Assembly (NCBI GenBank): GCA_029268645.1
Contig: JAQWNI010000251.1
Location: forward strand, 1-32,595
DNA from: Myxococcota bacterium
GTDB lineage: Bacteria; Myxococcota_A; UBA9160; UBA4427
DNA length: 32,595 bases
Reading direction: 5' to 3'
Made by a program: the position numbers and the translations under genes. Under the pieces are notes generated by a model. That model was not told where the DNA came from. It searched no databases and worked only from the letters and a program-made list of their open reading frames with translations. The first letter of the stretch is position 1. Each line of letters opens with the position of its first letter. Below are positions 1 through 8,661 of the stretch, piece by piece.

Positions 1-591
1 AATGCGGACCGTCGAATTCCCACCGAGCTCACTCGTCGGAAGCTCAATTGCGGTCGAGAACACGTTCGCTTCGGCGTTCGAGTCCTTTCCGGTCCAAGGA
101 GCCTCGCCACCCAGGTGGGGCGCAGTGAAGTTTCTTCCACCGTCGGTATCAAATAGAGCGCCGATTCCATCGAAGTCGAAAAAAAACGCATCGCTGCGAG
201 CGCCAAAAAAGAACGCGTAAGGACCGGATTCGACGATGTTGGCATCAGCGCCGAAGGATACTTCGGCTTGGCTAACGATCTTTGTCCCCACCGCTTCAGC
301 CGACCGGGATTCCTCGCCTCTGGCCAAGAAGACGTCAACAGTCTGTTTGCCGTTTTCGACCGGTGAGAACACATAGCTTATGGCCAGGTCTGTCAGGCAA
401 TCTCCGTCATTGTCGATATTGAGACGGTAAATGGCGTCGGGATGAAATCCGTCAGCAGAGGGATTCGCATTGAGGATGAGCACCGTCCTCGTCGGATCCG
501 CTAAAGACTGGAACGCGTAGAGATCGCAAAGATCGAGTCGCTGGTCCCCCAGAGGCGGCCCCAGACTGAGTCCCGTGAAATGGTTAGACAC
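1..591 (-). CDS. DUF4331 domain protein, C-terminal part missing (runs off left edge)
   Basis: The minus strand is open from a GTG at 591-589 to the window edge, giving 197 residues without a stop. The GTG is preceded by a good ribosome binding site (AAAGGAG, read on the minus strand near 594-602). The protein begins VSNHFTGLSLGPPLGDQRLD and contains LCDLYAFQS followed by YRLNIDNDGDCLTDLAISY. This resembles the opening of DUF4331 proteins, which have a D..D.Y.F segment and then a Y.i.iDnnGDa..D repeat. DUF4331 proteins are usually of unknown function and often secreted; no signal peptide is visible at this start. The next gene to the right is divergent. I identify the family from motif memory only, and the function is unknown. 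Confidence 0.72.
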   Translation of the reverse strand, partial: MSNHFTGLSLGPPLGDQRLDLCDLYAFQSLADPTRTVLILNANPSADGFHPDAIYRLNIDNDGDCLTDLAISYVFSPVENGKQTVDVFLARGEESRSAEAVGTKIVSQAEVSFGADANIVESGPYAFFFGARSDAFFFDFDGIGALFDTDGGRNFTAPHLGGEAPWTGKDSNAEANVFSTAIELPTSELGGNSTVRI

Positions 592-941
592 CTTTTTCTC
601 CTTTAAGCTGAAAGCCAATTTTTTGGGTTTGAATAGTCAACAGCCGCGGCGAGATTCGGCTACTGCTCAAAGATACTAGAAACGGCCACAGGATGATAAC
701 CGCCAATTCATCAACGCAAGAATGGCGACGGTCAAAATCAAGGAATATGAACGAGTAACGAATTTCAGACGAACCCTTCTGTCCCCGCGAATCCAACCTC
801 CAAAGGCCACCCTCAATCCCTGACCAAGTCCGGCAGTGTCAAAGAGGGGACGCCGGGGCTCTCGTAAGACGCCCGAGGGCGCTCTGCGTCGTGCTCCGTG
901 ACGGATAGCCTGCACTCACCCTATCCCGCGGCGTGTATCAT
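592..941. other. Intergenic region between divergent genes, no gene seen
   Basis: About 350 bases separate the minus-strand DUF4331 gene from the promoter of the alpha/beta hydrolase. Short open frames here show no recognisable motif and no convincing ribosome binding site. The left part must hold the promoter of the DUF4331 gene, but no clear hexamer pair stands out. Confidence 0.5.
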
Positions 942-973
942 TTGACTCTAGGCACACGGCCCGTGCATATAAT
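942..973 (+). promoter_or_regulatory. Likely sigma70-type promoter for the alpha/beta hydrolase
   Basis: TTGACT at 942-947 and a perfect TATAAT at 968-973 are separated by 20 bases. That is longer than the usual 16-18, so the -35 assignment is less sure than the -10. The boxes lie inside the longest possible reading frame of the next gene (from 933) and upstream of its TTG codon at 1023, which supports the shorter start. Confidence 0.5.
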
Positions 974-1022
974 GGGCGTCTCAGCGCTCACTGTGGCGCT
1001 CCCGCACACGGAGGATTTCGAA

Positions 1023-2210
1023 TTGAAAAATCAACTTCGGATCGCTCAAGGAAGTGGTCAACTTTCTCGTACGGATCGCAGCACCCGCAGGCCTTCGCAA
1101 AGAATCGAAAAAATCGTGTGGCCAGTCATCTCTGCAGTGGTCGTTCTGGCCACTGCATGCCACGAGCCACCTCCGCAACGCGAAACCCGCGTGGGTTACA
1201 CCGAGCGCGAATGGACAGATCCAACTCGGACCGCGTGGAACGACGAAACCGAATGGCCGATCCCGGCCGCCATCTGGTACCCCGCCGTCGATGACGCAAT
1301 CGAAGAACCCTTCGTAATCGGCCCGCCTGGGCTGCCCTTTCTGCTGCGAGGTTGGATCGCCCGTGATGCCCCTCCAGCGAGCACCCCAACGCGCCTTCCA
1401 CTGATTCTTCTATCACATGGGACCGGTGGGTCGCGCAGCGACCTCTACTGGCTCGCGGAGAAGCTCGTCCAGGACGGCTACGTGGTCGTGGCCGTGACGC
1501 ATCACGGCAACTCGATCCAATCCGACGATCTCACGGCACAAGGCTTCTTTCTCTTTTGGGAACGAGCCCGCGAGATGACGGCGCTGCTCGATCACATCCT
1601 TCAAGACAATGAATTCGGCCCACGGATCGATCGCACACGCATTGGTGCAGCGGGTTTCTCCCTTGGCGGAAACACAATGGCGCTGCTCGCAGGAGGCCGA
1701 CTCGACATCGAGGCCTACTACGAACATTGCCAGGGTGCCGAAGCCGATGCGGCGGATTGCGAACCTCCGCCGGAATCGCCCTTTCGTGTGGACGATCTCG
1801 AAAGGCTGATTGAAAACAATCCGAGGGTCCGCGCTTCGATCAAAAGCGCGAATGATGATTGGCGCGAAGAGAGGATTCGCGCGGTCTATGTTATCGCCCC
1901 TGCTGCACTGGTCGCGATGGGTCAAAGCGGAGCGGCACAAATCAAGGTTCCGCTTCGCGTCGCGGTTGGGGATGCAGATACGATGGCTCCCTTGGCGACC
2001 AACGCCCGCCCCCTTGCCGAATCGGCCCCACAGGCGGACCTATGGGTCCTTTCAGGAGTAGACCACTATACCTTTCTCGGCCCATGCGGCTGGGCGGGGA
2101 AGATGGTGATGGGCGAGGTCTGCGCCGAGTCGCAAGAGCTGCCACGAAGTCAAGTCCTCGAACGTGTAGCAGCAGATGCATCTGCATTCTTTGACCGCAC
2201 TCTTCGCTAA
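1023..2210 (+). CDS. Lipoprotein-like alpha/beta hydrolase (dienelactone-hydrolase-like)
   Basis: A 395-residue protein if translated from TTG 1023, which has GGAGG at 1010-1014 and a TATAAT box 50 bases upstream. The open frame extends back to an ATG at 933, but that start would precede the promoter. Residues about 30-47 form a hydrophobic stretch ending in LATAC, a plausible lipobox, so the protein may be a lipid-anchored envelope protein. The core is an alpha/beta hydrolase: an oxyanion-region LSHGTGG, the nucleophile elbow GFSLGG (Ser at about residue 213), VGDADTMAP as the acid region and GVDHY carrying the catalytic His. The family resembles COG4188 predicted dienelactone hydrolases, which act on esters or lactones; the substrate cannot be read from the sequence. 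It stands alone, with no co-oriented neighbour close by. Confidence 0.8.
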   Translation: MKNQLRIAQGSGQLSRTDRSTRRPSQRIEKIVWPVISAVVVLATACHEPPPQRETRVGYTEREWTDPTRTAWNDETEWPIPAAIWYPAVDDAIEEPFVIGPPGLPFLLRGWIARDAPPASTPTRLPLILLSHGTGGSRSDLYWLAEKLVQDGYVVVAVTHHGNSIQSDDLTAQGFFLFWERAREMTALLDHILQDNEFGPRIDRTRIGAAGFSLGGNTMALLAGGRLDIEAYYEHCQGAEADAADCEPPPESPFRVDDLERLIENNPRVRASIKSANDDWREERIRAVYVIAPAALVAMGQSGAAQIKVPLRVAVGDADTMAPLATNARPLAESAPQADLWVLSGVDHYTFLGPCGWAGKMVMGEVCAESQELPRSQVLERVAADASAFFDRTLR

Positions 2211-2308
2211 CTCCCACCCAGCCGGTCGCGGGATTCGTATCGACTGCTTTCGTCTAGGTTCGGACGACACTTGACCCATCCAATCAAGGGTGGCTCGGTG
2301 AAGCCGCC

Positions 2309-2768
2309 CTACCCCATGCGCCTCGTCATCCTGAGCCCGATCAAACCGAGTCCAACAAGCAAAGAAGCGGCGGGCTCGCGAACGGCGATCATCCAGAGAA
2401 TGCTTGTGGGAACCATGCTGATACGGCGCCAAACCTGTAAACAGAAAGGCATGGGTCGGCAAAGTCCAAGGAGAACTCGAATACCTGTGCGTATGAATGA
2501 CAGCCCTCGCCGCGAACTGATCAAGGTGGGGAGTCGTCGGCCGGGGATACCGGTAGGCGCCGACGTGATCTACCCGCAACCTATCCAAAACGATCAGGAC
2601 AACGTCGGGAAGCTCTCCTCTCTGAGCCTTCGGGAGTTTTCCAACCTTTCCGTCCTGCCGTCCTGGCCACACCCGAGAATCAAAGCAAAGGAGCAGAGAG
2701 TCCCCGCCAAAAAACGGGCCTGACACGATCACTAAATTGGGCATGCATCGGGCCAGTCTATCACCCAA
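2309..2768 (-). pseudogene. Sulfatase N-terminal fragment running into an out-of-frame PEP-CTERM tail
   Basis: On the minus strand, about 2612 to 2395 encodes a clear sulfatase / alkaline-phosphatase-superfamily opening: PDVVLIVLDRLRVDHVGAY, then PTTPHLDQFAARA, then SPWTLPTHAFLFTG, the block aligning with the active-site region of the family. Homology stops after about 75 residues; intact sulfatases have roughly 450 or more. In the next frame, from about 2383 to a stop at 2309, the sequence reads VREPAASLLVGLGLIGL followed by RMTRRMG. This is an almost perfect PEP-CTERM sorting tail with Arg replacing the first Pro of VPEP. The two pieces meet at about 2385-2395. The simplest reading is a deletion that joined remnants of two genes. 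No product is expected. The fragment lies next to a broken FAD oxidoreductase on the same strand. Confidence 0.7.
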
Positions 2769-2962
2769 CAGAGAACCGTAAGAGTAGTGGGCTGCGACGC
2801 AATCCCGTAAAAGTCACAAGAGCGCATCTTCCGCCTTCATCCTCGGGTGATCACAAGTGCGATTGGCTGGGACGGCTGGTCACCGCCAGAATCCACCAAT
2901 GGATTCGAAACCGCTAGACATCGATCACACAAGCTCGAAAGGGTCTGCTGAAGACCTCGGTC
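2769..2962. other. Spacer without a recognised gene
   Basis: About 190 bases between the sulfatase remnant and the FAD oxidoreductase. A short + strand frame is present but has no motif or ribosome binding site. Confidence 0.4.
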
Positions 2963-4699
2963 CTATTCCCCGATTAGGTAGTTCCTCAAATACAGATAAA
3001 GGTCTGAGAAGCTTGGATCCGGGTCCCACTCGAGGATAACCCCTTCATTCAACAGTGTCTTCCGAAGCACGGAGTAGTCGACATCCTGCACGCTTGTTTT
3101 TTGATCGATGGCCAGCGAAGCGGCGGCGCCTGCAGCCTGACCGAGCGCAAAGAAAACCGGCTCCATCCTAATTGAGCCGTATGCAGTATGCGAAGCGGAG
3201 ATCGCACTGGCCACCAGCAGATTGCGAGCCTCTTTGGCCAACGGGGTCAGGGCGCGATAGCTGATTGGAAACGGCTCAGGCACACGAATTGTCACATTCC
3301 CCTCATTCAAGGCAACCCCATCCGAACCAACGATTCGTTGCACATGATGGGAATCAATCGGATAGCTCGCCAGAGCGATCGGGTCCTCCACAACATCTCT
3401 GCCGAACGCATTGTGTTCAGTCATCACGTAGCGCCCCTTCAATCGACGCGCTTCCCTAACATAGAGTTGCTGACTCCAGCCATCGGTCTCAATAAATTCA
3501 TCGGAAGCGAGCCCCAAAGCTCCGACTTCTTGCCGGATTCCAATGGGAACATCCGGATCGTGGCTAAGAAAATAGAGTAGTCCCATTTGATAGGTCTTGT
3601 GGTCATCAAGGATCTTTTCCCGAGCGGCATAATCACCATCTGGATATCCGAAACTCGCACCGACGTAATCGGTCGAAATCGGGCCCAAATTATTAAGGTC
3701 GTACTTGCCGCCCCTAAGCTCGTTAATCTTCAGCAGCCCTGAACCGGTCCCCCCCCGAGCGGAGGGCACCATCCTTCTTGCGCGCAGATTGGATGTATCG
3801 AAGCAGAAGTTCGTAATGATCCTGATACTGGACATCGTCATACCTTAAGGGCTTAGACCAAGGGATCCTGTCACTCGAGCGGGTAAGGATCAGCCGAAAA
3901 TTGTAGGCCTGGACTTTACCATCTCCTGCTCCGGGTTCCGGCTGATCAAGACTCGAGACTCCAGCAAGGAGCCCGCTGGACGGATCGCCTTCAGAACGAT
4001 AAGGGTCAACCGGGTAAACAAAAGGCTGTCGGTAGTATGGTGACTCCGGATTCCCCTGAAATCCGTTATACCTCTCTCCGTAAAGAGAGTTGGCTCTCTA
4101 CCGACGATATAGGATACGCCAGCTGTCGCCATCAAATCGCCCTCGTAGCTCGCGTCGATAAAAACTTTCCCTCCAATCTCTAATCCACTTTCCATCCGAA
4201 TCGATTCAATCAAACCGTCCGATATGGAAACGCCGCGATCCAGATCGAGCCTCTCGTCGGTCAAGACAGTAAAGCCGTATCGAGCCGCCCACTGTAGAAA
4301 AACTGCAAGCGCTACCTTTGGCTCAAAATTCAAGACGAGATCGTGATCCGCGACCCTCGGCCCTCTCGCGCCATATCGCAAACTAATTTCTTCATAAAAC
4401 TGTCTCGCCAGCCCTTTAACAGCTGACTTGTTTCCAAAATCGGTCAGGCTCAGTCCGTTCGTCGTCATACCGCCAATCCGACTGGTGGGCTCAACTACGA
4501 CAGCTTCTTTGCCGAGTCGCTCGGCTTCAACCGCCGCTGCTAAGCCACTTGGCGTGGCGCCGTATATCACGACGTCGTACTGGATCGAGGGACTCGCCCC
4601 ACCCAGAACCGGCAAAAAAAACAATGCGGCCAAAATCAAAATAAAGGAACAGCTTCCCCGAAGCCTCAGCCTAAAACCGCGGGCCTGTGCAACCGGCAC
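2963..4699 (-). pseudogene. Secreted FAD-dependent oxidoreductase, two single-base frameshifts
   Basis: Reading leftward from a GTG at 4699 (GAGGA nine bases upstream), the protein starts with a signal-peptide-like stretch (SCSFILILAALFFLPVLGGA). It then has the Rossmann FAD motif DVVIYGATPSGLAAAVEAE and VVVEPTSRIGGMTTNGLS, typical of the FAD_oxidored family (PF12831), often annotated as FAD-dependent oxidoreductase or xanthan lyase. Near 4094 the frame breaks. The alternative frame continues perfectly (ERYNGFQGNPESPYYRQPF, then VQAYNFRLILTR) until a run of eight G at 3749-3756. There the original frame resumes (GGKYDLNNLGPISTDYVG, later GQAAGAAASLA) to a stop at 2963. A lost base near 4094 and an extra base in the G run cancel, so the restored protein would be 578 residues with all family blocks. 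Everything else is well conserved, so this is either a very recent pseudogene or two sequencing errors. Confidence 0.82.
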
Positions 4700-5596
4700 G
4701 CCAGGATTTCCTCGGGTTTGACTCGTCAAAAAATTTAATCCCACAGGACCCACCAAATCTCTGCTCCACCGGCCTAGCCGTGAGCGGCGAGGGAGGGGCC
4801 ACCAAGGCACTCTAATAGCTAGAGCGTGACATGCCCTCCCCCGCCCTGCAACGCAATACGAAGGGCAAGATCCGGGATCCGATCCGTCGCAGCATGCTCT
4901 TGTACACTATGGTAACAAGAGGGCAGGCTGCACTAAAGATGCTCTTCGACGAGCCCCTCAAGGTTCGGATCGTGTTCAGCCCGCTTTGTTTACGGGCGAC
5001 AAAGAGTTTCTCGAGCCGTACTGGGAGGCGACCGCCCAGCAACTGCGAGCAATGGCCAAGACTAGACAAGCGAGGGGCTGAAAATTTCCCCGCGTCCCCG
5101 GCTCAGGACGTCAGGCGAGTCGCACTTTGTTCGATCCCTGTACCAGAATGACTTTTGTCCTTCGGCTTCGAACACCCAAATCGTGCCGACTTTTTCTTCT
5201 GGAAGTGCGACGCTATCGGCTTCGCGCCTTATAGAGCATTCTGCGACCCCTTAGGAAGCGCTGCGTTGCGCGCAGGGGGGGCCGGGTTTCAATCGTGTTC
5301 CCCCAGTGACCGAGTTAGCTCGACTCTTCGGCCGGTCGCGGGCAGGCTAGATCGAATGGATCGCGCGGAACATCCGGCAGGTCCTCGGCGGCCTCGATGC
5401 GCATGAGTCACTCTTCGCAAATCGGTGATACTGAGGGTCGCTCGCTGAGGCAGAATAGACCACCCGATACTCACATCATCGATCCGGGGTGCGTGAACCT
5501 GATGGGGAACTTCGATTTCGCGGAGGCGACGGGGCGAACCAGCACGGCTCGAAGCCAACGACCATCCCGCCTGGGTCTCCCCTTTGCCCGGATCGC
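4700..5596. other. Approx. 0.9 kb without a recognisable gene
   Basis: Open frames here are short, and none has both a ribosome binding site and a family motif. One stretch looks protein-like: a frame ending at a TGA at 5079-5081 reads ALFTGDKEFLEPYWEATAQ over its last 33 codons, but its upstream part is out of frame and I could not name a family. It may be the end of a decayed gene. The rest, including the G run near 5274, shows nothing definite. Confidence 0.4.
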
Positions 5597-5642
5597 TCCG
5601 AACGGACCTTTTGCGAGAAGGCAGCTTGTATGTCCTATACCC
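5597..5642 (+). repeat. Family A element, copy 1 (partial, upstream of TMTC-like gene)
   Basis: Contains TCCGAACG followed by TTTTGCGAGAAGG and the conserved tail CAGCTTGTATGTCCTATAC. The tail matches the copies at 10161 and 29916 closely. The left arm of the hairpin seen in other copies is not recognisable here. It lies about 35 bases upstream of the start at 5678, so it could be part of the leader or promoter. Confidence 0.5.
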
Positions 5643-5677
5643 GGCGCTACCTTGATTTTCTATAGCGGAACCCTTGC

Positions 5678-7345
5678 ATGCCTGATTTAACAGTTAGGAA
5701 GATACACCCCGTCATTCAGGGCAGCCTTCTCCTGGCCCTGACACTGCTCGCGTATGCGCCCATCTACGGTGGGGGATTTGTCTGGGACGACGACGCCCAC
5801 CTGCTGAACAACGTCGTGCTCCAGGAGCACGGACTCTATCGGGCCTGGCTCGCACCCGACCACGGCGTCTACTACCCGATGGCGTCGCTTTCGTACTGGA
5901 TCGATCATCGACTCTGGGGACTCAGCCCCAAAGGCTTTCATGCCACGAACGTGCTGATCCACGCGCTGTCGTCGCTGCTCATCTGGCGAATCCTGCTCCG
6001 CCTGCGCATCCCCGGTGCCTGGCTGGCCGCGCTGCTGTTTGCGCTTCATCCGGTCAACGTCGAGTCCGCGGCCTGGATCACGCAAAGGAAGAACACGCTG
6101 TGTCTCTTCTTCTACGCCACATCAATCCTCCTGTATCTGCGCGACCGAGAGGGAGACGGGCCAACCACACTGACGCGCGGCGCGGCAATCACGAGCTTCC
6201 TACTCTCGATGCTCAGTAAGGGGGCCGGCGCCGCGCTCCCCGCCGTTCTCCTGCTTCTGGGCTGGTTTCGGCGGGGGCGCATCGAGCACAAGGATTTCAT
6301 CAATAGCCTGCCCTTCTTCGCCGTGGCGGCTGTCATGAGCGGCCTGGAAATCAGTTTCCAGTACGGCGACGCCATTGCGGCAGGAACGCCGCGGCCCGAA
6401 GGCTTCTTCTCGCGACTGGCCGGGGCGGGCTGGGTCGCAGGCTTCTACCTCTTCAAAGCCCTGCTGCCCGTGCAGCTCAGCTTCGTATATCCGCGCTGGG
6501 ACATCAATCCGTCGGATCTCGTGACGTGGCTACCGAACGTCGGCTTTGCCCTAGCCCTGATCATCGCCTGGCGAGTCCGTCACCGAATCGGCCGTGGCCT
6601 GCTGACCGCCCTGCTCTACTTCCTGCTGGGCCTCGCACCCGTGATCGGCTTCTTTGAGTTCTACTACATGACCTACTCGCTGGTGGGCGACCATTATCAG
6701 TACATTGCACTGCCGGGCATCATGGCGCTAGTCACTGGAGGCGGCGCCTACCTCCTCGGCCGCGCGAGGTCGTACGGCCTGTCAACGTCGCTTGGCCAAC
6801 GAATCGCAATCGCAACCGGAACCCTGATCGCGGCCCTATTCTTCACGGGAACCCTGCAACGCAGCGCCGTATTCGCTGACAGCGAAATTCTGTGGATCGA
6901 TGCGATCGCGAAGAATCCCAGTGGCTACCTTCCGCGCTACAACCTCGGACTCGAACTCCAGCAACGAGGGGAGTACGCAAGAGCCGCAGGTCACTACCAA
7001 GCGCTGCTCGAGACGTATCCCGATTCTGCCGAAGTCCACAACAACCTGGGCAGCGTCTTGCTCCGCATGAGGCGGGCCGACCAAGCCCGCCGGCATTTTG
7101 AACGTGTGCTCGAGTTCGAGCCCAATCACACGGAAGCCCTGAACAACCTCGGCAACGCCCTCGAGCAGCTTGCGCGCCTCGATGACGCGGTCGACGCGTA
7201 CGGGCTCGCCGTCCAGACGGCCCCCGGCCTTATCGCGCCCAGGCTCAATCTCGCTCGCGCACTGAAGAAGCTCGGACGAGAAGAGGAGGCAAGGCGAGAG
7301 CGTGAGACAATCCGACGGTTGCGAGCGCAGTCGAGCACGGACTGA
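5678..7345 (+). CDS. TMTC-like membrane glycosyltransferase with C-terminal TPRs
   Basis: A 555-residue protein. The N-terminal 390 residues are polytopic, with about ten hydrophobic segments. The first external loop holds GGGFVWDDDAHLLNN (Asp 37-39), the acidic-motif position typical of GT-C transferases that use polyprenyl-phosphate sugars, and later blocks read LLFALHPVNVESAAWI and RKNTLCLFFYATS. From about residue 415 there are three to four tetratricopeptide repeats (NNLGSVLLRMRRADQARRHF, then NNLGNALEQLARLDDAV). This architecture is that of eukaryotic TMTC protein O-mannosyltransferases and their many bacterial relatives, usually annotated only as TPR proteins. A role in transferring a sugar to exported proteins is likely by family, but the substrate is unknown. 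No strong ribosome binding site precedes ATG 5678. A family A element lies just upstream. Confidence 0.78.
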   Translation: MPDLTVRKIHPVIQGSLLLALTLLAYAPIYGGGFVWDDDAHLLNNVVLQEHGLYRAWLAPDHGVYYPMASLSYWIDHRLWGLSPKGFHATNVLIHALSSLLIWRILLRLRIPGAWLAALLFALHPVNVESAAWITQRKNTLCLFFYATSILLYLRDREGDGPTTLTRGAAITSFLLSMLSKGAGAALPAVLLLLGWFRRGRIEHKDFINSLPFFAVAAVMSGLEISFQYGDAIAAGTPRPEGFFSRLAGAGWVAGFYLFKALLPVQLSFVYPRWDINPSDLVTWLPNVGFALALIIAWRVRHRIGRGLLTALLYFLLGLAPVIGFFEFYYMTYSLVGDHYQYIALPGIMALVTGGGAYLLGRARSYGLSTSLGQRIAIATGTLIAALFFTGTLQRSAVFADSEILWIDAIAKNPSGYLPRYNLGLELQQRGEYARAAGHYQALLETYPDSAEVHNNLGSVLLRMRRADQARRHFERVLEFEPNHTEALNNLGNALEQLARLDDAVDAYGLAVQTAPGLIAPRLNLARALKKLGREEEARRERETIRRLRAQSSTD

Positions 7346-7469
7346 CGCCGCGACCAGCCGCTGCTTGCTTAAGGGGTGAGGCGGTGGGCCGAGTCGGCTT
7401 CTGGCGCGAAGTCGATCCGGGGCCTTCTGGTCGCTTCCCATACAAGATCGAGTGGTGGCGAGGGACACC

Positions 7470-7545
7470 CAAGCAGCTCAGTCTGGCCCCAGGCGCCTCG
7501 CAGCCTTCTGAGCCGACTACAAAATGGCGCTTGAAATTCCTATGC
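7470..7545 (+). repeat. Family B element, partial copy upstream of a small membrane protein
   Basis: The right end, ATGGCGCTTGAAATTCCTATGC at 7524-7545 (written here only for comparison and split as ATGGCGCTTG + AAATTCCTATGC), matches the right end of the two full copies at 29982 and 30837, ATGGCCCTTTG + AAATTCCTGTCC in the latter. To the left, CAGCTCAGTC and GGCGCCTC also match the copy at 30837, with gaps. The element ends seven bases before the start codon at 7553. Confidence 0.45.
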
Positions 7546-7552
7546 TAAGCAC

Positions 7553-8059
7553 ATGGATTGGCGCGACACTTTTTCGACGTTGGCGGAAATTTCCGTTGGC
7601 ATTCTTGGATTCACGGCGGTTGTCAGCGCTCTTTCAAGCCCGAAGAGTCGTGGCCAGTACTCCGAAGCACATTTCCGAATGCTCTGGTTTCTCGACAGGA
7701 CCCTCTTGCTGATCGCCGCGTCGGTCTTGCCGTTTGCTGTCTTTCAGTGGGTCGAATCGGGAAATCTCGGTTGGAGAGTCGCGTCAGCACTCTCAATTTT
7801 CTTGGGATTAACGTTGCAGATTTACCGTATTAGACTTCCGTCGTATGTCACCTGGGTCAAGGCTCTGCCAAGGCCGATCTTTTTTGTCTTCGGCCCCGGA
7901 GACATCTTCTTTGTTTTTACGCTGGTCGCGATGACGTTCGGCGCGTTTCCTGACTCGGAAGCGCGCATGTACACCTTGGCCCTTTACTATCTCCTAGCCT
8001 ATTCGATTTTCGGATTTGTTTACTTTGTGGAGCTCATTTGGAAGGAAGAGTCCCCCTGA
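7553..8059 (+). CDS. Small integral membrane protein of unknown function
   Basis: A 168-residue protein with about four hydrophobic segments: around residues 10-28 (AEISVGILGFTAVVSAL), 48-66 (LLLIAASVLPFAVFQW), 73-90, 108-128 (FFVFGPGDIFFVFTLVAMTF) and a last one near 140-160 (LALYYLLAYSIFGFVYFVE). I do not recognise the family. Many environmental genomes carry similar short proteins starting with D-x3-T-x-A-E-I/V-x-x-G-I, annotated as hypothetical. The ATG at 7553 gives the cleanest N terminus, but there is no strong ribosome binding site; a partial family B element ends just upstream. It is flanked by same-strand genes at a distance, so it is probably transcribed alone. Confidence 0.65.
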   Translation: MDWRDTFSTLAEISVGILGFTAVVSALSSPKSRGQYSEAHFRMLWFLDRTLLLIAASVLPFAVFQWVESGNLGWRVASALSIFLGLTLQIYRIRLPSYVTWVKALPRPIFFVFGPGDIFFVFTLVAMTFGAFPDSEARMYTLALYYLLAYSIFGFVYFVELIWKEESP

Positions 8060-8521
8060 GCCGCGACGGTCCGCGAATTCCACTGCACTGCTACAAAAGC
8101 AAGAGCTTTCAGTAGAGGTAGAGCGTCGCAATAAGAACGAATCACCGTGGAGTGGCCTTGGAAAGAATTTCAGGCAGTCGGCCACACTGTGACTTAATCC
8201 CAGGAACATCAAAATGACCCAGACCTGTTCTTCGACGGCGCAGGAGAAATCTCGTCTTACCCCCTGAATGGCGTTGCCGCCCTAGTTTCCTCCGACACCC
8301 AACATGTCATTACGATAGACTCCGTTCCTGCCTTTCTCTGGCTCCACAGATCTGGCCATCAGTGGTCTAAATGACCTTTGACCGCTGACCGGGGGGGCTT
8401 CACTAGAGCTGCGGGTCAGACTTTCGGCAACAAATAGGACAAATGAACTGTCCAATTTTGATTCTCGCCGGCTAGGGCGCTTTGCCAATTTCCTGTGCAG
8501 AGACTGTGATGGGCTAGGGCT
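8060..8521. other. Long spacer before the carotenoid oxygenase, no gene seen
   Basis: About 460 bases with no supported gene on either strand. A weak hairpin AAAGC / GCTTT with a 4-base loop (8096-8109) follows the membrane protein gene and might help end transcription. Short minus-strand frames here overlap the next gene and have no motif. Confidence 0.4.
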
Positions 8522-8565
8522 TGCTGTGCCGGGCACGCCGGCTCGCGCCGCCATAGCGAGGCAGC
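8522..8565 (+). promoter_or_regulatory. GC-rich tandem hairpins upstream of the carotenoid oxygenase
   Basis: GCCGG (8528-8532) pairs with CCGGC (8538-8542), and CTCGC (8542-8546) pairs with GCGAG (8556-8560). The flanking GCTG and GGCAGC could close the structure. It sits about 100 bases before the start codon at 8662, so it could be a structured leader or the end of an upstream transcript. No T run follows. Confidence 0.3.
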
Positions 8566-8661
8566 ATGGTCTATGCTGACGGGGTGCTCGCCGAAGGGTT
8601 CGGAGCGGGCCCCGCGACCAAAGAGCCAGCAATCCAGCAGCCAAGAGGAAGACGAGAAGAT

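Noticed and set aside
1413-1940. Minus-strand frame inside the alpha/beta hydrolase
   Set aside because: It is antisense to a gene with nucleophile, acid and His blocks, and has no recognisable family.
4831-5690. Open frames of 80-106 codons in the 4.8-5.7 kb region as genes
   Set aside because: They carry no family motif or good ribosome binding site; at best one short protein-like tail remains near 4983-5081.
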